64,000 nt of DNA from Sphingomonas kyeonggiensis (GTDB lineage Bacteria > Pseudomonadota > Alphaproteobacteria > Sphingomonadales > Sphingomonadaceae). The DNA lies in the NCBI RefSeq assembly GCF_014196745.1, contig NZ_JACIEH010000003.1, positions 620,001-684,000 of the forward strand, written 5' to 3'. Under the pieces are notes generated by a model. It was not told the origin of the DNA. It made no database searches and saw only the letters and a program-made list of their open reading frames with translations. Numbering within the stretch: position 1 is the first letter of the stretch; each line of letters opens with the position of its first letter. This document shows positions 25,916 through 34,465 of the stretch, piece by piece. Position numbers and translations under genes: made by a program.

Positions 25916-27010
25916 TCATTCGAAACCTGCCGGCACCGGCCAGCCGGGGGCGGTGAAGGCGATCACCTTGAACAGCTCGCCCATCTGCTCGGGATGGGTC
26001 AGGCGTTCGCGATCGGTGGCGAGCTGGCCGGCGCGTTCCGGCGTGGCGAGCGACAGGCTGGCGGTGCGCTCGGTGATGCCGAGGCGCGTGAGGAACTCGC
26101 CCTGGGTGACCGGGCCGTAGACGACCAGCCCCTCGGCATGCGCCGCTTCCGCGAGCGTGGCGAAATCGACATGGGCGGTCAGGTCGGCCTCGCCCGGCTC
26201 GTCGAACGGGTTGGCATAGGCATGGCCCTTCACCGCCTGCAGCGTGTCGCCGATCGCCGGGCCCATATAGCCATAGTCGATGACCAGCGCGGCGCCGCCC
26301 TGGTCGTTGAGGCGCTTCGCCAGTTGGCGCAGCACCGCGACGCTGGCCGGCGAGGTCTCGAGGATCGATCCGGGCGCGGCTTCCTTGAAGTCGCGCGGGA
26401 TGATCATGTCGAAGCTGCGGTCGCCGGCGATCGGCAGGAACAGCGTGTCCTGGCAGGCTACCAGCCGCTCGCGCCAGCCTTCCTGGGTGGCGATGAGCTG
26501 GCGAATCGGCAGCGCGTCGAAGAACTCGTTCGCGACGAAGACCAGCGGCGCGTCGTCGGGCAGGCCGATCAGGTCGAGATGGAATTCGGCACCGGGCACC
26601 CGCTCGGCCTGGACGGCGCGCAGCGTCGGGCTCGTCTCGACCAGGTCGACCGGCGGGGTGAGCCCGACCTTGGCCATGGCGCGCAGGGCGTCGGCGGCGA
26701 GGGTGCCTCGGCCCGGGCCCAGCTCGACATAGCGGACCGGCGGCTGCTCGGCGCGGTGCCACAGGTCGGCGACCCACAGGCCGATCAGCTCGCCGAACAT
26801 CTGGCTCACTTCGGGCGCGGTGGTGAAGTCGCCGCGCGCGCCGAGCGGATCGCGCGTGGCGTAGTAATGGGCGTTGGCGGCGCCCATGAACTGCGAGAGC
26901 GGGATCGGCCCGGCCATGGTGATGGCGCGGGAGAGCCGCTCGGCGAGCAGGGGTTCGGCGGCGTTGGTGGCGCGCTCCTGCTGCCCGGCGTCGAGGGGGT
27001 TCTCGCTCAC
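25916..27010 (-). CDS. SAM-dependent methyltransferase, MidA/NDUFAF7 family
   Basis: 364 aa from a GTG start at 27010. SAM motif I is YVELGPGRGTLAADAL (about residues 93-108). The family-specific MGAANAHYYATRDPLGARGDFTTAPEVSQMFGELIG precedes it, and FVANEFFDALPIRQ and VIDYGYMGP follow. The eukaryotic homologue NDUFAF7 dimethylates an arginine of complex I subunit NDUFS2, so a role in NADH dehydrogenase assembly is likely but inferred. The start lies 1 bp behind the lgt stop codon, so lgt and this gene form an operon. Confidence 0.9.
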   Translation of the reverse strand: MSENPLDAGQQERATNAAEPLLAERLSRAITMAGPIPLSQFMGAANAHYYATRDPLGARGDFTTAPEVSQMFGELIGLWVADLWHRAEQPPVRYVELGPGRGTLAADALRAMAKVGLTPPVDLVETSPTLRAVQAERVPGAEFHLDLIGLPDDAPLVFVANEFFDALPIRQLIATQEGWRERLVACQDTLFLPIAGDRSFDMIIPRDFKEAAPGSILETSPASVAVLRQLAKRLNDQGGAALVIDYGYMGPAIGDTLQAVKGHAYANPFDEPGEADLTAHVDFATLAEAAHAEGLVVYGPVTQGEFLTRLGITERTASLSLATPERAGQLATDRERLTHPEQMGELFKVIAFTAPGWPVPAGFE

Positions 27011-27011
27011 G

Positions 27012-27884
27012 TCAGGCCACGCTCTCCGTGCCCGCGATCGGCTCGACCCGCTCGCGGCGCTTCTTCGCGGTGGCGATCAGGTAGATGCCGCCGACGATCA
27101 TCGGCAGGCAGAGTACCTGGCCCATATGGATGACATTCTCGAAGATCGTGTTGGCGAACTGGGCATCGGGCTCGCGGAAATATTCGACGAAGAAGCGGAA
27201 GCAGCCATAGCCGAGCAGGAAGATGCCGACGAGCTTGCCCGGCTCGTAGCGCGCCTTGGTGCGCCAGAAGGCATAAGCGAGGATGGCGAACAGCAGCAGG
27301 CCTTCGAGCGCGGCTTCGTAGAGCTGGCTGGGATGGCGGGCCAGCGGGCCGGCGCCGGGGAAGACGATCGCCCAGGGCAGGTCGGCCGGCTTGCCCCACA
27401 GCTCGCCGTTCACGAAATTGGCGAGGCGGCCGAAGAACAGGCCGAAGGGCGCGCAGCAGGCGACATAGTCATGGACGCGCAGCCAGTTGAGGCCCTGGCG
27501 GCGGCACATCAGGATGATCGCCAGCGTGGTGCCGATCACGCCGCCATGGAACGACATGCCGCCGTCCCACAGCTTGATGATGTCGAGCGGGTGTTGAATG
27601 AACCGGTCGAGCCCGTAGAAGAGGACATAGCCGAGCCGGCCGCCGACGATGATGCCCAGCGTCGCGTAGAACACGAGATCATCGGCATGGGCGCGGCTCA
27701 TCGGCGCGCCGGGCTGCTTGAGCAGGCGGATCAGGTACCACCAGCCGACCAGGATGCCGGCGATATAGGCCAGCGAATACCATTTGACCTGGAAGAAGCC
27801 GAGATCGAGCGCGACCTTGTCGAGGCCGAGATCGGTGAAATGGATATGGTCCGCCGCGGCGGCGGCAAGGGTGGCAAGCAGCAC
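27012..27884 (-). CDS. lgt: Prolipoprotein diacylglyceryl transferase
   Basis: 290 aa from GTG at 27884, supported by GGAGGG six bases upstream. Lgt attaches diacylglycerol from phosphatidylglycerol to the lipobox cysteine of prolipoproteins in the inner membrane. About seven hydrophobic spans are visible. The family signature [15 protein letters not shown] contains the key Asn/Glu region, and [12 protein letters not shown] and [10 protein letters not shown] are also conserved. The N-terminal [14 protein letters not shown] matches the usual first span. It heads the lgt-midA unit and is divergent from the molybdenum hydroxylase gene. Confidence 0.96.
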   Translation of the reverse strand: MLLATLAAAAADHIHFTDLGLDKVALDLGFFQVKWYSLAYIAGILVGWWYLIRLLKQPGAPMSRAHADDLVFYATLGIIVGGRLGYVLFYGLDRFIQHPLDIIKLWDGGMSFHGGVIGTTLAIILMCRRQGLNWLRVHDYVACCAPFGLFFGRLANFVNGELWGKPADLPWAIVFPGAGPLARHPSQLYEAALEGLLLFAILAYAFWRTKARYEPGKLVGIFLLGYGCFRFFVEYFREPDAQFANTIFENVIHMGQVLCLPMIVGGIYLIATAKKRRERVEPIAGTESVA

Positions 27885-27949
27885 GTATTTCCCTCCAGGG
27901 TGTGCGACCCCGATAGAACAGGCTTGTTGCAAACCCAAGAGGTCCTGTC

Positions 27950-28026
27950 CGTCATCCCGGCGAAAGCCGGGATCTCGTGCCGTATTGCGCTGCCGCCTGA
28001 GATCCCGGCTTCCGCCGGGACGACGA
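27950..28026. repeat. Palindromic repeat doublet (family 1)
   Basis: Inverted arms start CGTCATCCCGGCGAAAGCCG and end near GCTTCCGCCGGGACGACG, enclosing about 22 bp. It fills the divergent gap between lgt and the molybdenum hydroxylase gene, so promoters for both must lie around it. Confidence 0.85.
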
Positions 28027-28076
28027 TGAGGGCGCGCGGGGTGACAGCCTTCCACCTGCAAGATAGAGCAGTCCCG

Positions 28077-30317
28077 ATGAAGGTCGATTTCGGCAAGCTC
28101 CAGAAGCTGGATCGGCGCACGCTGCTGGTCGGCGGCGGCGTGGGCGTGGGGCTGGTGGTCGCCTGGGCGGTGTGGCCGCGCACCTATCTTCCCAATCTCA
28201 GCGCGGCGCCGGGCGAGAGCCTGTTCGGCGCCTGGATCAAGATCGGCGCCGACGGGCACGTCTCGGTCGCCATCCCGCAATGCGAGGAAGGGCAGGGCGT
28301 GTTCACCGCCATGCCGCAGATCATCGCCGACGAGCTGGGCGCGAACTGGAAGATGGTCGGCGTCGAGCCCGCGCCGCTCAACCCGCTCTACGCCAATCCG
28401 CTGGCGGCCGAGGAGCTGTTCGCGCTGGCGCTGGGCGGCCTGCCCGAGCAGCTGCGCCGCACCCATGCCTCGCGCACCGGGCTGATGCTGACCGGCTGCT
28501 CGACCTCGATCCGCAACTTCGAGGACCAGCTGCGCCATGCCGGTGCCACCGCGCGGGTGCTGCTGTGCAAGGCGGCGGCGCGGCGCTGGGGCGTGGAGTG
28601 GCAGAGCTGCGACACGGTCGGCGGCCAGGTGGTCCATGGCAATTCGAAGCTCGGCTTCGGCGAGCTGGCCGCCGAGGCGGCGGACGAGAGCGTGCCGGGC
28701 GACGTGCCGCTGCGCACCGCCGAGACCAACCGGCTCTATGGCCAGCCGCTGCCCCGGCTCGACGCGCCGGCCAAGGTGGACGGCAGCCTGAATTTCGCCG
28801 CGGACATCCGCCTGCCGAACATGGTCTTCGCCTCGATCCGGATGGGGCCGATCGGCGAGACCGAGCTGGTCAGGCTCGACCGGGCGGCGGCCAACAAGAT
28901 CCCCGGCATGCTCTCGATCGTGACGACGAAGGACTGGGTCGCGACGATCGCCAATAATGGCTGGGCGGCGGAGAAGGCGATCGACGCGATGCGTCCGCGC
29001 TTCAAGACGCCCGAGGACGTGATCAACAATGATTCGATCGCCGATGCGCTCAACAATGCGCTGAATGCGGACGGTGCGCGGCTGCACGAGGCGGGTGATC
29101 TCGCGGCGGATTTCCGCGGGGCCAAGGTGGTGTCGGCGGAATATCGCGTCGATGTCGCGCTGCACGCCGCGCTCGAGCCGATGACCTGCACGGCCAATTA
29201 TCATGACGGCTATCTCTCGCTCTGGCTGCCGACACAGGCGCCGGGGCTGGCACGGGCAGCGGCGGCACGGGCGATCGGCATTTCCGAAAGCGCGGTGACG
29301 GTGCACGCGACCATGGCCGGCGGCTCGTTCGGTGCGAAGCTGGAGCATGAGGTGGCGGCGCAGGCGGCCCTGCTGAGCCAGAGCGTCGGTCGGCCGGTGC
29401 AGCTCACCTGGCCGCGCGGCGAGGATATGCGGCACGACCGCTACCGCCCGCCGGCGATCGGGCGGATGACCGGCAAGCTGAACGGACGCGGCCAGATCTC
29501 GGGCTTGCTCGCCAAGATCGCGGCGCCGGAGACCGGGCGCGAGCTGGCGACGCGGCTGCTCGGCGGCGATCCGGTCGTGCAGGCGTCGCTCGCGCTGCCG
29601 GGCAAGGGCGATCCCTCGGCGGTGGCCGGTGCCCAGCCGGTCTATGGCATCCCCAATTACGCGGTCGACCACCATCCGGCGACGATCGGCGTGCCGACCG
29701 GCTATTGGCGCTCGGGCGCACACAGCTACAATTGCTTCTTCGTCGAGAGCTTCCTGGACGAGCTGGCGCATGCAGCCGAGCAGGATGCGGTCTCGTTCCG
29801 CATGGCGATGCTGGGCGGCGAGACGCGGCTGGCGCGCTGCCTGCAGACCGCGGCGCAGCTCGGCGGCTGGCAGGGCGGGCAGCCCGGCAGCGGACAGGGC
29901 ATCGCCTGCCACGCGTTTCGGGGTTCCTATATCGCGGTGATGGCCGAGGCGCGGCTGGACGGGCGCAAGGTCAAGGTCGAGCGGCTGGTCGCGGCGGTCG
30001 ATTGCGGGCGCGTGGTGAATCCGGACCTGGTGGCGCAGCAGATCGAGGGCGGGCTGCTCTTCGGCATGGCGGCGGCGCTCGCGGGATCGACCGGCTTCAC
30101 CGAGAATGTGGCGGACGTGCGCGAAATCTCCGAGCTCGGCCTGCCGACCCTGGCGGACGCGCCGGACATCACCGTGGAATTGATCCGGAATGGTGCCGAT
30201 CCCGGCGGGGCGAGCGAGCTCGCCGTGCCCCCGGTCGCCCCGGCCATCGCCAATGCGCTGCAATCGGCGAGCGGCGTGCGCTTCCGCGTGCTTCCTTTGC
30301 TTTCGGACGTCGAATGA
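28077..30317 (+). CDS. Molybdopterin-binding large subunit, xanthine dehydrogenase/IorB-like
   Basis: 746 aa from ATG at 28077. The N-terminus ([22 protein letters not shown]) has a twin-arginine-like motif and hydrophobic stretch, suggesting Tat export or membrane anchoring. Family motifs include [39 protein letters not shown] (cofactor binding) and [19 protein letters not shown], with the active-site Glu in the usual place. This layout matches IorB (isoquinoline 1-oxidoreductase beta subunit). No [2Fe-2S] small subunit gene is adjacent in the window. The stop overlaps the hemH start (ATGA), so hemH is translationally coupled to it. Confidence 0.88.
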   Translation: MKVDFGKLQKLDRRTLLVGGGVGVGLVVAWAVWPRTYLPNLSAAPGESLFGAWIKIGADGHVSVAIPQCEEGQGVFTAMPQIIADELGANWKMVGVEPAPLNPLYANPLAAEELFALALGGLPEQLRRTHASRTGLMLTGCSTSIRNFEDQLRHAGATARVLLCKAAARRWGVEWQSCDTVGGQVVHGNSKLGFGELAAEAADESVPGDVPLRTAETNRLYGQPLPRLDAPAKVDGSLNFAADIRLPNMVFASIRMGPIGETELVRLDRAAANKIPGMLSIVTTKDWVATIANNGWAAEKAIDAMRPRFKTPEDVINNDSIADALNNALNADGARLHEAGDLAADFRGAKVVSAEYRVDVALHAALEPMTCTANYHDGYLSLWLPTQAPGLARAAAARAIGISESAVTVHATMAGGSFGAKLEHEVAAQAALLSQSVGRPVQLTWPRGEDMRHDRYRPPAIGRMTGKLNGRGQISGLLAKIAAPETGRELATRLLGGDPVVQASLALPGKGDPSAVAGAQPVYGIPNYAVDHHPATIGVPTGYWRSGAHSYNCFFVESFLDELAHAAEQDAVSFRMAMLGGETRLARCLQTAAQLGGWQGGQPGSGQGIACHAFRGSYIAVMAEARLDGRKVKVERLVAAVDCGRVVNPDLVAQQIEGGLLFGMAAALAGSTGFTENVADVREISELGLPTLADAPDITVELIRNGADPGGASELAVPPVAPAIANALQSASGVRFRVLPLLSDVE

Positions 30318-31324
30318 GCCTTCCCGACGGGCATCCGCCCATCCCCGCGCCCGACAGGATCGGCGTGCTGCTGGTCAATCTCGGCACGCCGAGCGCGCCC
30401 GATGCGACATCGGTGCGGCGCTATCTGGCCGAGTTCCTGTCCGACCGCCGCGTGGTCGAGATCCCGCCGCTGATCTGGCAGCCGATCCTGCGCGGGATCA
30501 TCCTGCGCACCCGGCCGAAAAAGTCGGCACATGCGTACCAACAGGTCTGGCGCCCGGACGGCTCGCCGCTCGCCGCCATCACCAAGGCACAGAGCGATGC
30601 GCTGCAAGGGGCGTTCGGTGCGGGCAATCCGGTCGACTGGGCGATGCGCTATGGTACGCCGAGCATCGCCGACCGGCTCGCCGCGATGCGGTCGGACGGC
30701 GCGCAGCGCATCCTGATCGCGCCGCTCTATCCGCAATATTGCGCGGCGACGACCGCGACGGCCAACGACAAGGCGTTCGAGGCGCTGGCTGGGATGCGCT
30801 GGCAGCCGGCGATCCGCACGCTGCCGCCCTATCACGACCACCCTGCCTATATCGCGGCGCTCAAGGCTTCGGTGGAGGAGAGCCTGTCCAGGCTCGATTT
30901 CGAGCCGGATGCGATCATGGCGAGCTTCCACGGCATGCCGCAGCGGACGCTCGAGCTGGGCGATCCCTATCATTGCCATTGTCGGAAGACAGCACGCCTG
31001 CTGAGCGAAGCCCTCGGCCGCGAGCTCACCGTCACCTTCCAGTCGCGCTTCGGCCGGGCGAAATGGCTGGAGCCCGCCACCGATGCGACGCTCGCCGCAT
31101 TGCCGGGCAAGGGCGTGAAGAAGGTCGCGATCGTCGCGCCCGGCTTCTCGGCGGATTGCCTGGAGACGCTGGAGGAGCTGGCGATCCGGGGACGCGAGAC
31201 GTTCCTCGGCGCGGGCGGAAGCCAGTTCGCCTATCTGCCCTGTCTCAACGACAGTTCCGGTGGCATCGACATGCTGCGCACAATTTTGAGCGAGGCGCTT
31301 GCGGGCTGGGCCCAGCCTGCCTAG
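30314..31324 (+). CDS. hemH: Ferrochelatase
   Basis: 336 aa, normal length. It inserts Fe(II) into protoporphyrin IX, the last step of haem synthesis. [30 protein letters not shown] is the typical N-terminus. The signature [16 protein letters not shown] carries the catalytic His206, and [13 protein letters not shown] holds the conserved Glu. [14 protein letters not shown] is the central motif. The start codon overlaps the preceding stop by 4 bp (30314-30317), so it is the second gene of that operon. Confidence 0.96.
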   Translation: MSLPDGHPPIPAPDRIGVLLVNLGTPSAPDATSVRRYLAEFLSDRRVVEIPPLIWQPILRGIILRTRPKKSAHAYQQVWRPDGSPLAAITKAQSDALQGAFGAGNPVDWAMRYGTPSIADRLAAMRSDGAQRILIAPLYPQYCAATTATANDKAFEALAGMRWQPAIRTLPPYHDHPAYIAALKASVEESLSRLDFEPDAIMASFHGMPQRTLELGDPYHCHCRKTARLLSEALGRELTVTFQSRFGRAKWLEPATDATLAALPGKGVKKVAIVAPGFSADCLETLEELAIRGRETFLGAGGSQFAYLPCLNDSSGGIDMLRTILSEALAGWAQPA

Positions 31325-31354
31325 CGTTTCGGCTCATCCACGAAGGAGAGATAC

Positions 31355-32077
31355 ATGGCACGCGTAGCGATCGTGACGGGCGGCACCCGCGGCATTGGCG
31401 AGGCGATCAGCCTTGCCCTCAAGGATGCCGGGATGATCGTCGCCGCCAACTATGCGGGCAATGAGGAGAAGGCCAAGGCCTTCACCGAGCGCACCGGCAT
31501 CGCGTCGTACAAATGGGACGTGGGCGATTACGATGCCTGCCACGAGGGTGTGGCCAAGGTCGCGGCCGAGCTGGGCCCGGTCGATGTGGTGGTCAACAAT
31601 GCCGGCATCACGCGCGACGGCACGATCCTCAAGATGAGCCGCGACATGTGGGAGGATGTGATCCGCATCAACCTGGGCGGCTGCTTCAACATGGCGCACG
31701 CGGTGTTCCCGGGCATGCGCGACCGCAAATGGGGCCGCATCGTCAATATCGGCTCGATCAACGGCCAGGCCGGCCAGTACGGCCAGGTCAACTATGCCGC
31801 CGCCAAATCGGGCATCCACGGCTTCACCAAGGCGCTGTCGCAGGAAGGCGCGCGCTTCGGCGTGACGGTCAACGCGATCGCCCCGGGCTATATCGACACC
31901 GACATGGTCGCGGCGGTGCCGGCCGAAGTGCTCGAGAAGATCGTTGCCAAGATTCCGGTCGGCCGGCTCGGCCAGGCGCACGAGATCGCGCGCGGCGTGG
32001 CATTCCTCTGCTCGGACGAGGCGGGCTTCGTCACCGGATCGACGCTGTCGATCAACGGCGGCCAGCACATGTACTGA
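31355..32077 (+). CDS. phaB: Acetoacetyl-CoA reductase
   Basis: 240 aa with a strong ribosome site GAAGGAGAG ahead of ATG at 31355. It is a classical SDR: TGGTRGIG (8-15), NNAGITRDGT (81-90) and the Ser134-Tyr147-Lys151 triad in NIGSINGQAGQYGQVNYAAAKSG. The substrate-specific stretch NGQAGQYGQVNY is typical of PhaB, which reduces acetoacetyl-CoA to (R)-3-hydroxybutyryl-CoA with NADPH and feeds the PhaC encoded at 5376. It is not next to a thiolase gene here. A strong hairpin follows. Confidence 0.92.
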   Translation: MARVAIVTGGTRGIGEAISLALKDAGMIVAANYAGNEEKAKAFTERTGIASYKWDVGDYDACHEGVAKVAAELGPVDVVVNNAGITRDGTILKMSRDMWEDVIRINLGGCFNMAHAVFPGMRDRKWGRIVNIGSINGQAGQYGQVNYAAAKSGIHGFTKALSQEGARFGVTVNAIAPGYIDTDMVAAVPAEVLEKIVAKIPVGRLGQAHEIARGVAFLCSDEAGFVTGSTLSINGGQHMY

Positions 32078-32083
32078 TACGAC

Positions 32084-32109
32084 GAGGGCCGCCCCTTGGG
32101 GCGGCCCTC
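32084..32109 (+). terminator. Stem-loop terminator of phaB
   Basis: GAGGGCCGCCCC and GGGGCGGCCCTC form a perfect 12-bp inverted repeat with two central Ts, 7 bp after the stop. No T-tract follows; a second stem around 32112-32133 (CCCTCG...CGAGGGG) lies right behind it. Confidence 0.65.
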
Positions 32110-32249
32110 AGCCCTCGATACGCTACGCGAGGGGAAACTCGAATTCAGATAACTAACGCAAGTTACTCTGGTTCCCTTTATTTTCTTCTGAACGCGCTGG
32201 TCATCTGGCGTTCATCTTTCGGGCGCTGGTTCTTCCCCGCCCAGCCGCT

Positions 32250-33260
32250 ATGAGCAGGGCGATGTTTTTCCGTTCCGCGACCGCGCTGTTCTCGCTGATT
32301 TTCATCCTTCTGCTCTCCGCGTCGGGACGGGATGGTCGCGATGTGCTGGGCAAGATGCCTCGCATGACCGTGGAGCGCGTGCCGCTCGACCTGGGCGATC
32401 CCGGGCGCACCCGGGTGGGGGCGCTCACCTATCTGGGCGGGATAAGGCTGAAGAGCCCGGACCGTGCGTTCGGCGGTTTCTCGTCGATGCGGATCCTGGG
32501 TGACGATTTCACCCTGCTGAGCGATGGCGGGACCTTCATCCGCTTCCGCATGGGTGGCGACTGGGTGCCGCACGGCCTCCAGTTCGGCGACCTGCCGGAT
32601 GGGCCGGCAAATGGTTGGCTGAAGTCCGAGCGCGATTCGGAATCGATGACCAGCGATCCGGCCACGGGCCGGGTCTGGGTCGGCTTCGAGAATTACAATG
32701 CGATCTGGCGCTACAATACGGACCTGACCCGCGCCGAGCGCAGCGCCCGTCCGGCTGCGATGCGCGACTGGTCGAAGAATGGCGGGCCCGAATCCCTGGT
32801 GCGCCTGCACGACGGCCGGTTTCTCGTGCTGGGCGAGACGACGCGGCCGAAGGGCAGCCGGACAGGGCGTGAGGGGCTGATGTTTCCCGGCGATCCGACC
32901 ACGCCCGGTATCAAGCCGATCCGCTTCGTCTACATGCCCCCGGGCGAGCTCTATGACCCGAGCGATGCGGTGCAGTTGCCCGATGGCCGGCTGATCGTGC
33001 TCAATCGCCGCTTCTCGGTCCCCGGGCTGTTCACCGCCAAGCTGACCCTCGTCGATCCGCGGGCCATTCGCCCGGGCGCAGTGGTGCGCGGTCTCGAGAT
33101 CGCGACGCTGGCCGCGCCGCTGATCCATGACAATTACGAAGCGCTGGCGGTCACCCGCGAGGGCGACGACACGATCCTGTGGATCGCATCGGACGACAAC
33201 CAGCAATTCTGGGAATGGTCGCTGCTGCTCAAGTTCCGGATCGAGTTCGCGAAGCGCTGA
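32250..33260 (+). CDS. Secreted esterase-like activity of phytase family protein
   Basis: 336 aa with an N-terminal hydrophobic signal (residues ~8-24). The beta-propeller-like body includes ALTYLGGIRLKSPDRAFGGFSSMRI, GPANGWLKSERDSESMTSD, VWVGFENYNAIWRYN and HDNYEALAVTREGDDTILWIASDDN. These fit the esterase-like phytase family (PF13449 type), whose members can release phosphate or ester groups, though activity here is unproven. The C-terminal YEALAV and DDN segments are well conserved in this group. It is monocistronic; the tRNA-like gene lies 15 bp downstream on the other strand. Confidence 0.8.
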   Translation: MSRAMFFRSATALFSLIFILLLSASGRDGRDVLGKMPRMTVERVPLDLGDPGRTRVGALTYLGGIRLKSPDRAFGGFSSMRILGDDFTLLSDGGTFIRFRMGGDWVPHGLQFGDLPDGPANGWLKSERDSESMTSDPATGRVWVGFENYNAIWRYNTDLTRAERSARPAAMRDWSKNGGPESLVRLHDGRFLVLGETTRPKGSRTGREGLMFPGDPTTPGIKPIRFVYMPPGELYDPSDAVQLPDGRLIVLNRRFSVPGLFTAKLTLVDPRAIRPGAVVRGLEIATLAAPLIHDNYEALAVTREGDDTILWIASDDNQQFWEWSLLLKFRIEFAKR

Positions 33261-33275
33261 GGTCCGGGTCGGGAT

Positions 33276-33354
33276 TGCCGGCGGCAGGGGATCGAACCCG
33301 CACCCGTCGCCGGGATCGCTGTGGCGATACGTCTACCAATTCCGTCACGCCGGC
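33276..33354 (-). tRNA. tRNA-Leu-like gene with anomalous anticodon arm
   Basis: The minus-strand transcript has a perfect 7-bp acceptor stem (GCCGGCG / CGCCGGC), T8, a Leu-type D arm (ACG GAATTGGTAGA CGT) and a T arm GCGGG-TTCGATCC-CCTGC with an 8-nt loop. Between them, ATCGC-CACA-GCGAT gives an anticodon stem closed by only 4 nt, followed by a variable stem CCCG-GCGA-CGGG. The alternative TCGCC/GGCGA stem would leave an 11-nt loop. Neither fold gives a 7-nt anticodon loop, so no anticodon can be assigned. Total length is 79 nt and no CCA is encoded. It could be a degenerate tRNA-Leu or a tRNA-like RNA with another role. Confidence 0.55.
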
Positions 33355-33370
33355 AGAAATCCGGACATGC

Positions 33371-33402
33371 GAAAAGCCCGCTCTCCGCGTGGAGAACGGG
33401 CT
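33371..33402 (-). terminator. Rho-independent terminator of rpmB
   Basis: On the minus strand AGCCCGTTCTCC and GGAGAGCGGGCT pair over 12 bp around ACGC and are followed by TTTCG. It lies between rpmB and the tRNA-like gene. Confidence 0.78.
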
Positions 33403-33430
33403 CGCATTGAGCCGTCGAAGAAACGGGCTG

Positions 33431-33727
33431 TTAGGCCGCGGTCTTCTCGGCCGACGCCTTGCGCACTTCGCGCTTCAGGCGACGGGCGCGCAGCGAGAGG
33501 TCCTCGTCGCGCGTCTTGAGCAGCCAGTTGTCGAGGCCGCCATTGTGCTCGACCGAGCGCAGGCCGTGCGTCGAAACGCGCAGGCGGACGCTGCGACCCA
33601 GCGAATCGCTGATCAGCGTGACGTTCTGCAGGTTCGGCAGGAACGTACGCTTGGTCTTGTTGTTGGCGTGGGAAACGTTGTTACCCACCTGCCGGCCCTT
33701 GCCGGTCAGCTCGCAAATGCGCGACAT
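33431..33727 (-). CDS. rpmB: 50S ribosomal protein L28
   Basis: 98 aa from ATG at 33727. [34 protein letters not shown] is the canonical L28 N-terminus, and [25 protein letters not shown] follows. The protein belongs to the large ribosomal subunit. The upstream frame to 33850 is excluded because the promoter lies there. A good promoter (33779-33806) and a terminator (33371-33402) make it a single-gene unit. Confidence 0.97.
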   Translation of the reverse strand: MSRICELTGKGRQVGNNVSHANNKTKRTFLPNLQNVTLISDSLGRSVRLRVSTHGLRSVEHNGGLDNWLLKTRDEDLSLRARRLKREVRKASAEKTAA

Positions 33728-33778
33728 CGTTTGATATCCTGGTTTGAGCCTTGGCGAACCACGGCCGGAAAGGCGGCG

Positions 33779-33806
33779 CGAATAACCGTAATGGGACGGA
33801 GCGTCA
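33779..33806 (-). promoter_or_regulatory. Housekeeping-type promoter of rpmB
   Basis: On the minus strand TTGACG and TATTCG are separated by exactly 17 bp. The -10 lies about 52 bp upstream of the rpmB start codon. Confidence 0.72.
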
Positions 33807-33901
33807 ACCGATTCGCTCCAAGAAACGCCTTGTCCCCATGCAACCGCCATGGTTGATGCGACGTTGATTACGCAAACGATTCAAATTGGGGAGATGAAAC
33901 G

Positions 33902-34198
33902 ATGCGTGGAATTCTCGTGCTGATCGGTCTTGTCGCGCTTGCCGTCGTGGTGCTCATGTCGGTCGGCATGCTGCGCATCGAGCAGCAGCAGGGCGCGACG
34001 ATGCCGTCGATCACTTTCGACGCGAAGGGCGGCCAGTTGCCCAAATTCAAGGCCGAGACGGGTTCGGTGGGGATCGGAACCACCAATACGACCGTTGCAG
34101 TCCCGACGGTCGAAATGAAGAACACCACGGTCACCTTGCCCACCATCGAAGTGAAGCAGGCCGGCGCCACGCCGACGCCGACCCCCGAGGCCAGATAA
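33902..34198 (+). CDS. Small membrane-anchored hypothetical protein
   Basis: 98 aa behind GGGGAGATGAAACG. One N-terminal membrane span (GILVLIGLVALAVVVLMSVGML) anchors a short, Thr/Val-rich tail with alternating pattern (TTNTTVAVPTVEMKNTTVTLPTIEVK) and a Pro/Thr end. The tail probably forms beta structure in the periplasm. I do not recognise a named family. Its stop overlaps the next start codon by one base (TAATG), so it is coupled to the YqaE-like gene. Confidence 0.7.
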   Translation: MRGILVLIGLVALAVVVLMSVGMLRIEQQQGATMPSITFDAKGGQLPKFKAETGSVGIGTTNTTVAVPTVEMKNTTVTLPTIEVKQAGATPTPTPEAR

Positions 34199-34434
34199 TG
34201 GCTGCGCGCCCCGGACCCGTTGTCGCGGCAGTGTTGCTGCCGCCATTGGGGACGTACCTGGCCAGGGGTGCGGGGCGCGATTTCTGGATCACCTGCGGGC
34301 TGACGGTGCTGGGGTTCCTGCCCGGCGTCGCCTTTGCGCTGTGGAGCGTGCTGCGCGATTCGTTGGCGACGCCTGCGCAGCCGTCAGCCCGGCTACCGTA
34401 TAGCTTCTCCCCGGCCTTCGCCGGGGAAAGGTGA
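34198..34434 (+). CDS. YqaE/Pmp3 family small membrane protein
   Basis: 78 aa. Two hydrophobic segments and the motif VVAAVLLPPLGTYLARGAGRDFWITCGLTVLGFLPG match the Pmp3/UPF0057 family, small stress-related membrane proteins that influence membrane potential. The C-terminal PYSFSPAFAGER is encoded by a repeat palindrome (34406-34437) that also supplies the stop codon, so the original end was probably replaced. It overlaps the upstream gene by one base. Confidence 0.8.
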   Translation: MAARPGPVVAAVLLPPLGTYLARGAGRDFWITCGLTVLGFLPGVAFALWSVLRDSLATPAQPSARLPYSFSPAFAGER

Positions 34435-34437
34435 CGG
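34406..34437. repeat. Family 1-related palindrome inside the YqaE-like gene end
   Basis: CTCCCCGGCCTTCGCCGGGG forms the stem and is followed by AAAGGTGACGG. It lies in the last codons of the YqaE-like gene and carries its TGA. Confidence 0.7.
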
Positions 34438-34465
34438 CACAAAGCTTCCACGCTAGGCACCTCCC

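Noticed and set aside
26874-28076. 1147-aa open frame running from inside midA and lgt into the molybdenum hydroxylase gene
   Set aside because: The first ~400 codons are antisense to midA and lgt and have no family features; the true protein starts at 28077 with a membrane anchor.
27885-30263. Long minus-strand frame upstream of lgt, antisense to the Mo hydroxylase
   Set aside because: It is Arg/His-rich shadow sequence typical of high-GC antisense frames, and the lgt start is fixed by GGAGGG-GTG at 27884.
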